Below the pieces are notes generated by a model. It searched no databases, was not told the origin of the DNA, and worked only from the letters and a program-made list of their open reading frames with translations. From assembly GCF_042681025.1 (NCBI RefSeq), contig NZ_JBHUER010000013.1, positions 62,001 to 126,000 of the forward strand: a stretch of DNA of 64,000 nt, in the 5' to 3' direction. Below, piece after piece: positions 55,883 to 64,000 of the stretch (positions are counted from its first letter, which is position 1; each line of letters opens with the position of its first letter). Made by a program: the position numbers and the translations under genes. The stretch is from Methylopila henanensis (GTDB lineage Bacteria; Pseudomonadota; Alphaproteobacteria; Rhizobiales; Methylopilaceae).

Positions 55883-56027
55883 GCAGTCGTTTCCACCACG
55901 CTGGAGCGCCGTCCACAGCCTAGCGGCGTTCGCGCCGATACAATCACGACTTTAGGTTAACATCCGACGAATTGCACGCGTGGAGCCCGTGCGATCCCAC
56001 GGATCGCGGAGGTGACGGCGGCCATGG

Positions 56028-56462
56028 TCATCGCCGCGGCGTCGATGGTCGCGTTCCGACGTAAAGCGCGCCCGCCGCGACCAGCGCCGCGGCCGAGGCG
56101 AGCGCGATCGGCGGCGCGCTCGACAGGGCGACGATCACGACCGACAGCGCCATGCCGGCGAAGGCGAGCATCTTCGCGCGGAGCGGGATCACGCCGTCGC
56201 GTCGCCAGGCGACCACGGTCGGCCCGAACCGGGGATGCGTCAGCAGCCAGCGCTCCAGCCGCGGAGAGCCGCGCGCGAAGCAGGCGGCCGCGGCGATCAG
56301 GAAGACGGTTCCGGGCATCACCGGCAGGACGAGGCCGACGATCCCGAGCCCGACCAGGACGAGGCCCGCCGCGATCCACGCGCCGCGGGCGACGCGCCCG
56401 GCGGCCGCGCGGCTTGCGCCCGGCGGCGTGGGCTCACCGTCCGCTCCCTCGTTTCGCCGCAT
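56028..56462 (-). CDS. DUF454 (YbaN-like) inner-membrane protein
   Basis: A 144-residue protein. The DUF454 core is GLGIVGLVLPVMPGTVFLIAAAACFARGSPRLERWLLTHPRFGP, with two helices around the PVMPGTVF loop and a further hydrophobic pair near the C-terminus (MLAFAGMALSVVIVALSS, then ALASAAALVAAGALYVG). E. coli YbaN is of this type; function unknown. The ATG at 56462 gives the usual length. Divergent from the DUF502 gene. Confidence 0.82.
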   Translation of the reverse strand: MRRNEGADGEPTPPGASRAAAGRVARGAWIAAGLVLVGLGIVGLVLPVMPGTVFLIAAAACFARGSPRLERWLLTHPRFGPTVVAWRRDGVIPLRAKMLAFAGMALSVVIVALSSAPPIALASAAALVAAGALYVGTRPSTPRR

Positions 56463-56551
56463 CGCCGCTCCACATGCTATGAGCTGATTTGTGCGCCGCG
56501 GCACGGAGTTGTTCAAGCCGCCCCGCCGCACGGCACGGAGCTCCGACGCGC

Positions 56552-57304
56552 ATGACGGAACCGCTCGACAAGACGCTCGCCGCGCTGGGCGAGCCAGCGC
56601 CCGCGCCGAAGCCGAGCGGCGGGGCGCGCATCCGCACCTACTTCCTCACCGGCCTCGTGGTCGCGGGTCCGGTCGCGATCACGATCTGGATCACGCTCTG
56701 GCTGATCGGCCTGATCGACGGCTGGGTGAAGCCGCTGATTCCGCCGGCCTGGAACCCGGACAGCTACCTGCCCGTGGCGGTGCCCGGCTTCGGCGTGCTC
56801 GCGGCCTTCATCGGGCTCACCGTGCTTGGCTTCTTCGCCGCCAACCTCGTCGGCCGCACCGTCGTGCAGTCCGGGGAGCAGGTGCTCAACCGGATGCCGG
56901 TCGTGCGTTCGCTCTACAAGGGCGTGAAGCAGATCTTCGAGACAGTGTTCAAGCAGGACGGCACCAGCTTCCGCCGCGTCGGCCTGATCGAATGGCCGGG
57001 GCCGGGGCTGTGGTCGCTGTGCTTCATCACCGAGCCGGCGCGCGGCGCGCTCGCCGCGGGCCTGCCCGGCGCGGACCATGTCTGCGTGTTCGTGCCTTGC
57101 ACGCCGAACCCCACCACCGGCTATCTCGTGATGATGGAGGCCTCGAAGGTGACGGAGATCGACGTCACCACCGACGACGCCTTCAAGCTGATCATGTCGA
57201 TGGGCATCATCCAGCCGCAGGAGCCCGCGCCGCCCGTGGCGCCGCCGCCGGCGCCCAACCTCGCGGCCGGCGCCAAGCCGGAGATCGTCGCGGCGCAGGG
57301 CTGA
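56552..57304 (+). CDS. DUF502 family membrane protein
   Basis: A 250-residue protein with two N-terminal transmembrane segments (about 28-55 and 78-105) around IRTYFLTGLVVAGPVAITIWIT and VPGFGVLAAFIGLTVLGFFAANLVGR. The soluble part has the DUF502 signature RMPVVRSLYKGVKQIFETVF and VFVPCTPNPTTGYLVM. The C-terminus is Pro/Ala-rich. DUF502 proteins are widely conserved, and function is not established. An ATG at 56552 is preferred to the upstream frame beginning at 56489. Confidence 0.85.
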   Translation: MTEPLDKTLAALGEPAPAPKPSGGARIRTYFLTGLVVAGPVAITIWITLWLIGLIDGWVKPLIPPAWNPDSYLPVAVPGFGVLAAFIGLTVLGFFAANLVGRTVVQSGEQVLNRMPVVRSLYKGVKQIFETVFKQDGTSFRRVGLIEWPGPGLWSLCFITEPARGALAAGLPGADHVCVFVPCTPNPTTGYLVMMEASKVTEIDVTTDDAFKLIMSMGIIQPQEPAPPVAPPPAPNLAAGAKPEIVAAQG

Positions 57305-57406
57305 CGCCGCGGCGTTGCGGGCGTTCGCGCGGCCGTGGTAGAGCCCGACGCGGTCCGGCGCCTGGGCGCCGCGGCCGCCGCACGTCTCGCTTGGATCAAG
57401 GCCGCA

Positions 57407-57694
57407 ATGTCCGTCGACGAAAGCACTGTCCGCCGCGTGGCGAAGCTCGCCCGCATCGCGGTCGAGGATCACGAGGTCCCGAAGCTCAAGACCGAGCTCG
57501 ACGCCATCCTCGCCTTCGTCGAGGAGCTGTCGGAGCTCGACGTCGACGGCGTCGAGCCGATGACGAGCGTGACGCCAATGCGGCTCAGGCTGCGCGAGGA
57601 CGTCGTCAACGACGGCGAGAACGCCGAACGGGTGCTGGCGAACGCGCCCGCCCGCGAGGGCGATTTCTTCGTCGTGCCGAAGGTCGTCGAGTGA
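57407..57694 (+). CDS. gatC: Aspartyl/glutamyl-tRNA amidotransferase subunit C
   Basis: A 95-residue subunit, the usual size. It has SVDESTVRRVAKLARIAVEDHE and the segment VDGVEPMTSVTPMRLRLREDVVNDG, then FFVVPKVVE at the end. GatC stabilises GatA in the GatCAB complex, which amidates Glu-tRNA(Gln) and Asp-tRNA(Asn). gatA follows 48 bases later; gatB is displaced by about 3.4 kb. Confidence 0.95.
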   Translation: MSVDESTVRRVAKLARIAVEDHEVPKLKTELDAILAFVEELSELDVDGVEPMTSVTPMRLRLREDVVNDGENAERVLANAPAREGDFFVVPKVVE

Positions 57695-57742
57695 CGCCCG
57701 CTTCTCGTCCCGCGCCCCGACCTGCCGACTGACGGTTTATCG

Positions 57743-59221
<1,479 letters not shown>

Positions 59222-59242
59222 GCGGCGGCTGACCGCCGCGCC

Positions 59243-61063
59243 TCAGGCGGCGTTCATCGCTTCCGCGACGCCCGCGACCGACAGCAGGCGCGCCGTGGTG
59301 GTGGAGCGGAGCGAGGCCTCGTCCGCCCGGATCGCGTCGACGAACCTGCGGCGGTCGACGATCGCGTCGATGACGTCGGACGCCGCTAGCAGGTCGATGA
59401 CCTGTTCGCGGTTCTGCAGCAGGAAGCGCCGGCGATCCCAGCGGAACCCCTGTTTCTGCACGCGCCATTGCGTCGGCAGCCGGCGGAACGCGTCGAACGA
59501 TTCGCGCAGCCGCACCTTGTTGAACGCGCCGGAGAACTTGCGGCGGTAGCCGTCGCCGAGGAACGCGGTCAGCCGCACGTCGAGCAGGGGGCTGCGGTTT
59601 TCGATCGACGACATCATGGCGTTGCGGTCGTTCTGCCAGAGCCATTCGCCGAGACGTCCGCGTGAGGCGTCCGCCCGCAGCGCCGCGTCAAAGCCGAGGT
59701 CGTTCGACGACAGCGGGTTCGGCGACGGCAGCGCATCGGCGTCGAAGCGCGCCACGGTCTTCAGGAACGGCCGCACCCGGTCGGTCGGGCGTCCGGCGAT
59801 CGCCGCCGCCATCTCCTTCAGCCGCCGGGGCTCCGCGCGCGCGACGCCGAACAGCCAGCCGAAGTCGCGGCGCCGCCAGGCTTCCCGGACGGCGAACGGG
59901 AAATAGCGGTCCCAGTAGCCGCCGAAGACCTCGTCGCCGCCGGTGCCGTCCAGCACCACGGGGATGCCGTGCTCGGCGACCTTCTCGTACATCTCCGCCA
60001 TCGCCATGGCGTTGCCGATCAGCGGGAACGGCTTCTCCTGATGGCGGCAGATCTTGAGGAACCGCGCGAAGCTCACGTCGCCATAGCCGAGGTCGAGAAC
60101 CTCGGGCTTCACGCCGAGGGCCTTCGCCGCTTCGAACCCGTACTGGGCGTCTTCCGAGCGTCCGGTGTCGCCGATGAAGCACCGGAGCTGGTCCGCGCGG
60201 CCGGTGGCGTGCGCGATCGACAGCAGGAGCGAGGAGTCGACGCCTCCCGACAGCAGAAGCCCGACGGGTCGGTCGGACACCAGCCGGAGCCGGAGCGCGT
60301 CGGCGAGCGCGTCGGTCAGGGACATGGCGGGATCGAAGCCGCTCGGGGCGTCGAAGGAAAAATGACGCCGCTCGCGCATGCGCCACGCAGCGAGGTCGAG
60401 CGTGAGCGAGCCGGAGGGCGGCGTCTGGCGGATGTCCGCATGCGCGGTCGTCTGCTCGCCGCCGGGATAGGCGACGCCGTGGACGACGAACGCGGCCAGC
60501 GCGCCGGGATCGTGGCGGACGGGGCGGCCGAGGTAGCGGTCGATCACGCCGATGGTCGACGCCGCGCAGAAAGCGTCCTTGTCCATGCGCCAGAACAGAG
60601 GCTTCTTGCCGTACCGATCGCGGGACAGATGGACGGCTCCGCCGCGCCAGTCGGCGAAGGCCAGCGCCCACATGCCGTTGATGCGGGCGACGAAGTCCGG
60701 GCCTTCGCGCTTCAGGCCTTCGAACACGACCTCGGTGTCGCCGCTCGTGTCGAAACGGACGCCGTGGAACGGCGCTTCGCCCTTCAGGCGCTCATAGTCA
60801 TAGGCTTCGCCATTGTAGACCAGCAGCGCGCCGTCACGCTCGAACGGCTGGTTCGAGCGGGGATCGAGATCCAGGATCGACAGCCGGTGGTGCCCCGCCG
60901 CCCACCACAAGGCGCGCGGTCCATCGGGCGTGTCGATCGTCGTTTCGCCGTAGCGGCACAGCGTGGCGTCGGGTCCGCGGTGAGACATCGTCGCGAAGGC
61001 GCGTTCGAAGCGCTGCGGATCGACCGGCCCGTCCCGCCGCACCACGAAAAAAAGTCCGCACAT
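59243..61063 (-). CDS. Asparagine synthetase (glutamine-hydrolysing) family protein
   Basis: A 606-residue protein. The N-terminal glutaminase has Cys2 (MCGLFFVVRRDG) and HHRLSILDLDPRSNQPF, YNGEAYDY, SGDTEVV. The synthetase domain has the pyrophosphate loop SGGVDSSLLLS at about 255-265, then DGTGGDEVFGGYWDRYFPF and SIENRSPLLD. This is AsnB-like. Some members make amide bonds in secondary metabolism or polysaccharides, so asparagine synthesis is probable rather than certain. It converges with gatA and is divergent from the chorismate mutase gene. Confidence 0.9.
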   Translation of the reverse strand: MCGLFFVVRRDGPVDPQRFERAFATMSHRGPDATLCRYGETTIDTPDGPRALWWAAGHHRLSILDLDPRSNQPFERDGALLVYNGEAYDYERLKGEAPFHGVRFDTSGDTEVVFEGLKREGPDFVARINGMWALAFADWRGGAVHLSRDRYGKKPLFWRMDKDAFCAASTIGVIDRYLGRPVRHDPGALAAFVVHGVAYPGGEQTTAHADIRQTPPSGSLTLDLAAWRMRERRHFSFDAPSGFDPAMSLTDALADALRLRLVSDRPVGLLLSGGVDSSLLLSIAHATGRADQLRCFIGDTGRSEDAQYGFEAAKALGVKPEVLDLGYGDVSFARFLKICRHQEKPFPLIGNAMAMAEMYEKVAEHGIPVVLDGTGGDEVFGGYWDRYFPFAVREAWRRRDFGWLFGVARAEPRRLKEMAAAIAGRPTDRVRPFLKTVARFDADALPSPNPLSSNDLGFDAALRADASRGRLGEWLWQNDRNAMMSSIENRSPLLDVRLTAFLGDGYRRKFSGAFNKVRLRESFDAFRRLPTQWRVQKQGFRWDRRRFLLQNREQVIDLLAASDVIDAIVDRRRFVDAIRADEASLRSTTTARLLSVAGVAEAMNAA

Positions 61064-61183
61064 CGCGTCGAGCCTCCAGCGCCTCACAGGTCGGCCGCTT
61101 TCGCAGCGCGGCGCCGACGTTGCGCCGGGCCCCGCGTCGTGTATGCCTGCGGCGAAACCAAGTCGATGCCTTTGTAGTGCCAC

Positions 61184-61513
61184 ATGACCCCACCGCCCAA
61201 CCCACGCCCCGTCTACGCCTCCATGGACGAGGTCCGCGCGGCGATCGACGCGCTGGATGCGGAGCTGATGCCGCTGATGGCCGCGCGCGCCCACTGCATC
61301 GCCGAGGCGGCGCGCATCAAGAACGACCCGGAGGTCGCGCTGGTGCCCTGGCGGGTGGAGGAGGTCGCCCGGAACGCGCGCGCGCTCGGTGAGCGGCACG
61401 GGCTCGACCCGGACCTCGCCGAGAAGCTGTGGCGCGCGATGATGGCCGAGTTCATCGCGCACGAACGCACGCTGATGGAGCAGGCGGTCGCCGGACGCGC
61501 GGCGGCGACATGA
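61184..61513 (+). CDS. AroQ-type chorismate mutase
   Basis: A 109-residue all-helical protein: MDEVRAAIDALDAELMPLMAARAHCIAEAARIKNDPEVALVPWRVEEVARNARALGERHGLDPDLAEKLWRAMMAEFIAHE. The Arg near the first helix start, Arg28-type and Lys39-type positions (ARAH, IKND) and the PWRVEEV helix fit the AroQ family, which converts chorismate to prephenate; isochorismate-pyruvate lyase is the close alternative. The stop overlaps the histidine kinase start by four bases (ATGA). Confidence 0.85.
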   Translation: MTPPPNPRPVYASMDEVRAAIDALDAELMPLMAARAHCIAEAARIKNDPEVALVPWRVEEVARNARALGERHGLDPDLAEKLWRAMMAEFIAHERTLMEQAVAGRAAAT

Positions 61514-62541
61514 CCGACGATCGGCACGGCCCGCCCGAGGATGTGGACAGGCTGCTCGCGACGCCCGCTCTGGCCGACGCGCTCGAGTCCGATCAGTTCA
61601 AACAGTTTCTGGACCATGTCCCGATCGCGATCCTCGTCGGCGAGGTCACAGAGGCGGGCGAGCGGGTCGTCTACCTAAACCTCGAAGCTCTGGAGCGGCT
61701 GGGCGTCGGCGAGGACGAAGTCGTCCGCAAGCCCTGGGAAGCGTTGAACGCCCGCTGGCGGAGTCAGGAGGGGCCGGCCTTCGCCGAAGCCGTGCGCGAA
61801 GAGCGCAACTTCATTGGCTCCTTCGCCGAAGGCGTCCCCATGGAGCTCTACGCCTCGCTGATCGAGGACGACGACGGCCGGCCGAAGTTCCGCATCGTCG
61901 CGCTGGTCGAGCTGTCGGGCGGCGACGTCGAGGCGAAGCTGCGCGAGAAGGACATGCTCCTCCGCGAGATTCAGCATCGTGTGAAGAACAATCTCCAGAT
62001 GATCACGGCGTTGATCCGCATGGAGACGCGCAAGGCGGGAGGCCGCGAGAAGGACGCCCGCTTCGACCGGCTCGCCGGCCGCGTGGAGACGCTGGGGCTG
62101 CTGTACCAGCAGCTCGCCGAGGGCGAGGACCAAGTCGATCTCGGCTCCTATCTCAGCCAGATCGCGAGTTCGGCGATGAAGTCGCAGGCGGTCGAGGGCG
62201 TGAGGCTCAATCATCAGGTCGACGTCATTCCCGCCTCGATCAACGTCGCGATGCCGCTTGGCCTGCTCGTGAACGAGCTCGTCACCAACGCCCTGAAATA
62301 CGCCTTCGCCGGCCGCGACGAGGGCGAGGTGACGCTGCGCTGCGTGCGCGAGAGCGACGGAGACTGCCTCGTCTCCGTGGTCGACGACGGCGTGGGAATG
62401 GGCGACGAGGTCTGGCCGAAGCCCGGCAAGCTCGGATACCTCATCGCCCGCTCGATCGAGGACAACGTCAAGGCCAGGATCCAGGCGTCGTCCGAGCCAG
62501 GACGGGGCGTCGCCACGACGGTGCGCTTCCGGCTTCCGTGA
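61510..62541 (+). CDS. Soluble sensor histidine kinase (HisKA_2 type, PAS-like N-terminus)
   Basis: A 343-residue protein. The N-terminal 130 residues look like a PAS domain (FLDHVPIAILVGEVTEAGERVVYLNLEALERLGV). The HisKA_2 dimerisation region has the phospho-acceptor His156 in LLREIQHRVKNNLQMITAL. The ATPase domain shows NELVTNALKYAF (N box), DDGVGM (G1) and GRGVATTVRF. It has no transmembrane segment. HisKA_2/HWE kinases in this group often feed PhyR-type general-stress or light signalling. No response regulator is next to it. ATGA overlap with chorismate mutase. Confidence 0.9.
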   Translation: MTDDRHGPPEDVDRLLATPALADALESDQFKQFLDHVPIAILVGEVTEAGERVVYLNLEALERLGVGEDEVVRKPWEALNARWRSQEGPAFAEAVREERNFIGSFAEGVPMELYASLIEDDDGRPKFRIVALVELSGGDVEAKLREKDMLLREIQHRVKNNLQMITALIRMETRKAGGREKDARFDRLAGRVETLGLLYQQLAEGEDQVDLGSYLSQIASSAMKSQAVEGVRLNHQVDVIPASINVAMPLGLLVNELVTNALKYAFAGRDEGEVTLRCVRESDGDCLVSVVDDGVGMGDEVWPKPGKLGYLIARSIEDNVKARIQASSEPGRGVATTVRFRLP

Positions 62542-62632
62542 CGGCCCGCGTCGAGGCGTTGTCTTACGCCGCGACTAGGCGCTAGGAAGACGCTGAAAAA
62601 AACTCCAACTGCGCCGGAAGGCGATCCTGCCG

Positions 62633-64000
62633 ATGAACGCTCCCTCCCGCACGCCCGCGAGCTCCAAACTCATCCCCGGCGCGACCGGCGACTGGGAGGT
62701 GATCGTCGGCCTCGAGATCCACGCGCAGGTCACGTCCGAGGCGAAGCTGTTCTCGGGCGCCTCGACCGGCTTCGGGGCGCCGCCCAACAGCCATGTCAGC
62801 CTGGTCGACGCCGCGATGCCGGGCATGCTGCCGACCCTCAACCGCGAATGCGTGCGGCAGGCGATCCGCTCGGGCCTCGCGATCGAGGCCGAGATCAACC
62901 TGAACTCGACCTTCGACCGCAAGAACTACTTCTACCCGGACCTGCCGCAGGGCTACCAGATCTCGCAGTACAAGAGTCCGATCGTGGGCGAGGGCGTGGT
63001 CAAGGTCGACATGGGCGACGGCGAGACGATCGCGGTCGGCGTCGAGCGCATCCATCTCGAGCAGGACGCCGGCAAGTCGATCCACGACCTCGATCCGCGC
63101 TCGTCCTTCGTCGATCTCAACCGTTCGGGCGTCGCGCTGATGGAGATCGTGTCGAAGCCCGACCTGCGCTCGTCGGAGGAGGCGAAGGCCTACGTCACCA
63201 AGCTGCGCACCATCCTGCGCTACATCGGCGCCTGCGACGGCGACATGGACAAGGGCAACCTGCGCGCCGACGTGAACGTCTCGGTCCGCAAGCCCGGCCA
63301 GCCGTTCGGCACGCGCTGCGAGATCAAGAACGTCAACTCGATCCGCTTCATCGGACAGGCGATCGAGGTCGAGGCCCGCCGGCAGATCGAAATCCTCGAG
63401 GACGGCGGCGTCATCGATCAGGAGACGCGCCTGTTCGACCCGAACAAGGGCGAGACGCGGTCGATGCGCTCCAAGGAGGAGGCGCACGACTACCGCTACT
63501 TCCCCGATCCGGACCTGCTGCCGCTCACCGTGGAGCAGGCGGAGGTGGACGAGCTGAGGGCCGCGCTTCCCGAACTGCCGGACGCCAAAAAGGCGCGCTT
63601 CATCGCCGACTACGGCGTGACGCCCTACGACGCCATGGTGCTGACGCTGGAGCGCGAGTCGGCCGACTTCTTCGAGGCGGTGGCGAAGGCCGGCGATCCC
63701 AAGCTCGCGGCGAACTGGACGATCAACGAGCTGTTCGGCCGGCTGAACAAGGAAGGGCTCGCGATCGAGGCGAGCCCCGTGTCCGCCGCTCAGCTCGGCG
63801 GCCTGATCGGGCTGATCTCGGAGAACGTCATCTCCGGCAAGATCGCCAAGGACCTGTTCGAGATCCTCTGGACCGAGGGCGGCGACCCGCGCGAGCTAGT
63901 GGAGAGCCGGGGGCTCAAACAGGTCACCGACACCGGCGCGATCGAAAAGGTCTGCGACGAGGTGATCGCGGCCAATCCCGACAAGGTCGAGCAGGCGCGG
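62633..64000 (+). CDS. gatB: Aspartyl/glutamyl-tRNA amidotransferase subunit B (runs off right edge)
   Basis: 456 codons are present and the frame is open at the window end. Marks of GatB include WEVIVGLEIHAQVTSEAKLFSGAS, FDRKNYFYPDLPQGYQISQY, RIHLEQDAGKSIHDLDP, DLNRSGVALMEIVSKPD, and RSMRSKEEAHDYRYFPDPDLLP, the kinase/transferase residues. The C-terminal YqeY-like helical domain has started (ANWTINELFGRLN). Full-length GatB is about 480-490 residues, so only a short tail is missing. ATG at 62633 has GGAAGG about a dozen bases upstream. Confidence 0.97.
   Translation, partial: MNAPSRTPASSKLIPGATGDWEVIVGLEIHAQVTSEAKLFSGASTGFGAPPNSHVSLVDAAMPGMLPTLNRECVRQAIRSGLAIEAEINLNSTFDRKNYFYPDLPQGYQISQYKSPIVGEGVVKVDMGDGETIAVGVERIHLEQDAGKSIHDLDPRSSFVDLNRSGVALMEIVSKPDLRSSEEAKAYVTKLRTILRYIGACDGDMDKGNLRADVNVSVRKPGQPFGTRCEIKNVNSIRFIGQAIEVEARRQIEILEDGGVIDQETRLFDPNKGETRSMRSKEEAHDYRYFPDPDLLPLTVEQAEVDELRAALPELPDAKKARFIADYGVTPYDAMVLTLERESADFFEAVAKAGDPKLAANWTINELFGRLNKEGLAIEASPVSAAQLGGLIGLISENVISGKIAKDLFEILWTEGGDPRELVESRGLKQVTDTGAIEKVCDEVIAANPDKVEQAR

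Noticed and set aside
55957..56379. Minus-strand frame of 140 codons overlapping the DUF454 gene
   Set aside because: Different frame of the same DNA. Arg-rich composition; the DUF454 frame has clear membrane helices and family motifs.

Overview
This is a very GC-rich chromosomal window that reads as a free-living alphaproteobacterium, most likely of the order Hyphomicrobiales. The lineage call is an inference. It rests on an IalB-family secreted protein, a DUF1236 protein, general-stress (EcfG-type) promoter motifs of the form GGAAC-N16-CGTT, an Entner-Doudoroff operon (zwf-pgl-edd), a PrtD/HlyD-type secretion pair and opgG/opgH glucan genes. A membrane-bound, selenocysteine-containing formate dehydrogenase with its selenocysteine machinery would suit a methylotrophic or formate-using life. 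I see no prophage, insertion sequence, CRISPR array or rRNA operon. The DNA is ordinary chromosome with a few accessory pieces: a parDE toxin-antitoxin pair, a single-chain restriction-modification enzyme, and the formate dehydrogenase/selenocysteine block.

Layout. 1-12.5 kb: the start of cobG (minus), a small AtzG-like protein coupled to an AtzE-type amidase, a DUF883 membrane protein, a MoxR ATPase, ialB, sfsA, a CinA-type protein, gpt, tRNA-Leu, arsC, two tandem secreted esterases, a DEAD-box helicase and parDE. 12.5-19.4 kb (minus): pgi, edd, pgl and zwf for glucose-6-phosphate breakdown by the Entner-Doudoroff route, then an enoyl-CoA hydratase. 19.5-25 kb: wrbA, a large MmeI-like restriction-modification protein, a DUF1236 protein under an EcfG-type promoter, and a previously easy-to-miss 57-residue gene with its own terminator. 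24.8-32.4 kb: coaD, two cyclophilins, queA-tgt (queuosine), a type I secretion ABC transporter with its membrane-fusion partner, a proline-rich mini-protein and tRNA-Lys.

32.4-45.6 kb is the most interesting block. A TusA-like sulfur carrier is divergent from fdhA, whose reading frame is crossed by an in-frame TGA at codon 200, followed at the right distance by a SECIS hairpin. Then come fdhB, fdhC, fdhE, selA, a Sel1-repeat protein, selB, tRNA-Sec, two unrecognised overlapping genes and moeA. Several of these genes overlap by 4 bases (ATGA/GTGA) and look translationally coupled. The block therefore carries the enzyme, its chaperone, Sec-tRNA synthesis, the Sec elongation factor, the Sec tRNA and molybdenum insertion, plus three proteins (Sel1-repeat, 154 residues, 129 residues) with no assigned role in this pathway. 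selD and fdhD are not in the window.

45.6-64 kb: opgH and opgG (periplasmic glucans), a membrane-anchored SPOR-like protein, glmU and glmS (UDP-GlcNAc supply), a GGDEF-EAL membrane protein, DUF454 and DUF502 membrane proteins, gatC-gatA, an asparagine synthetase, a chorismate mutase overlapping a HisKA_2 sensor kinase, and the start of gatB running off the right edge. Most start sites below were chosen from Shine-Dalgarno position, gene overlap and family length. There is a 17-base run of N at 2415-2431.
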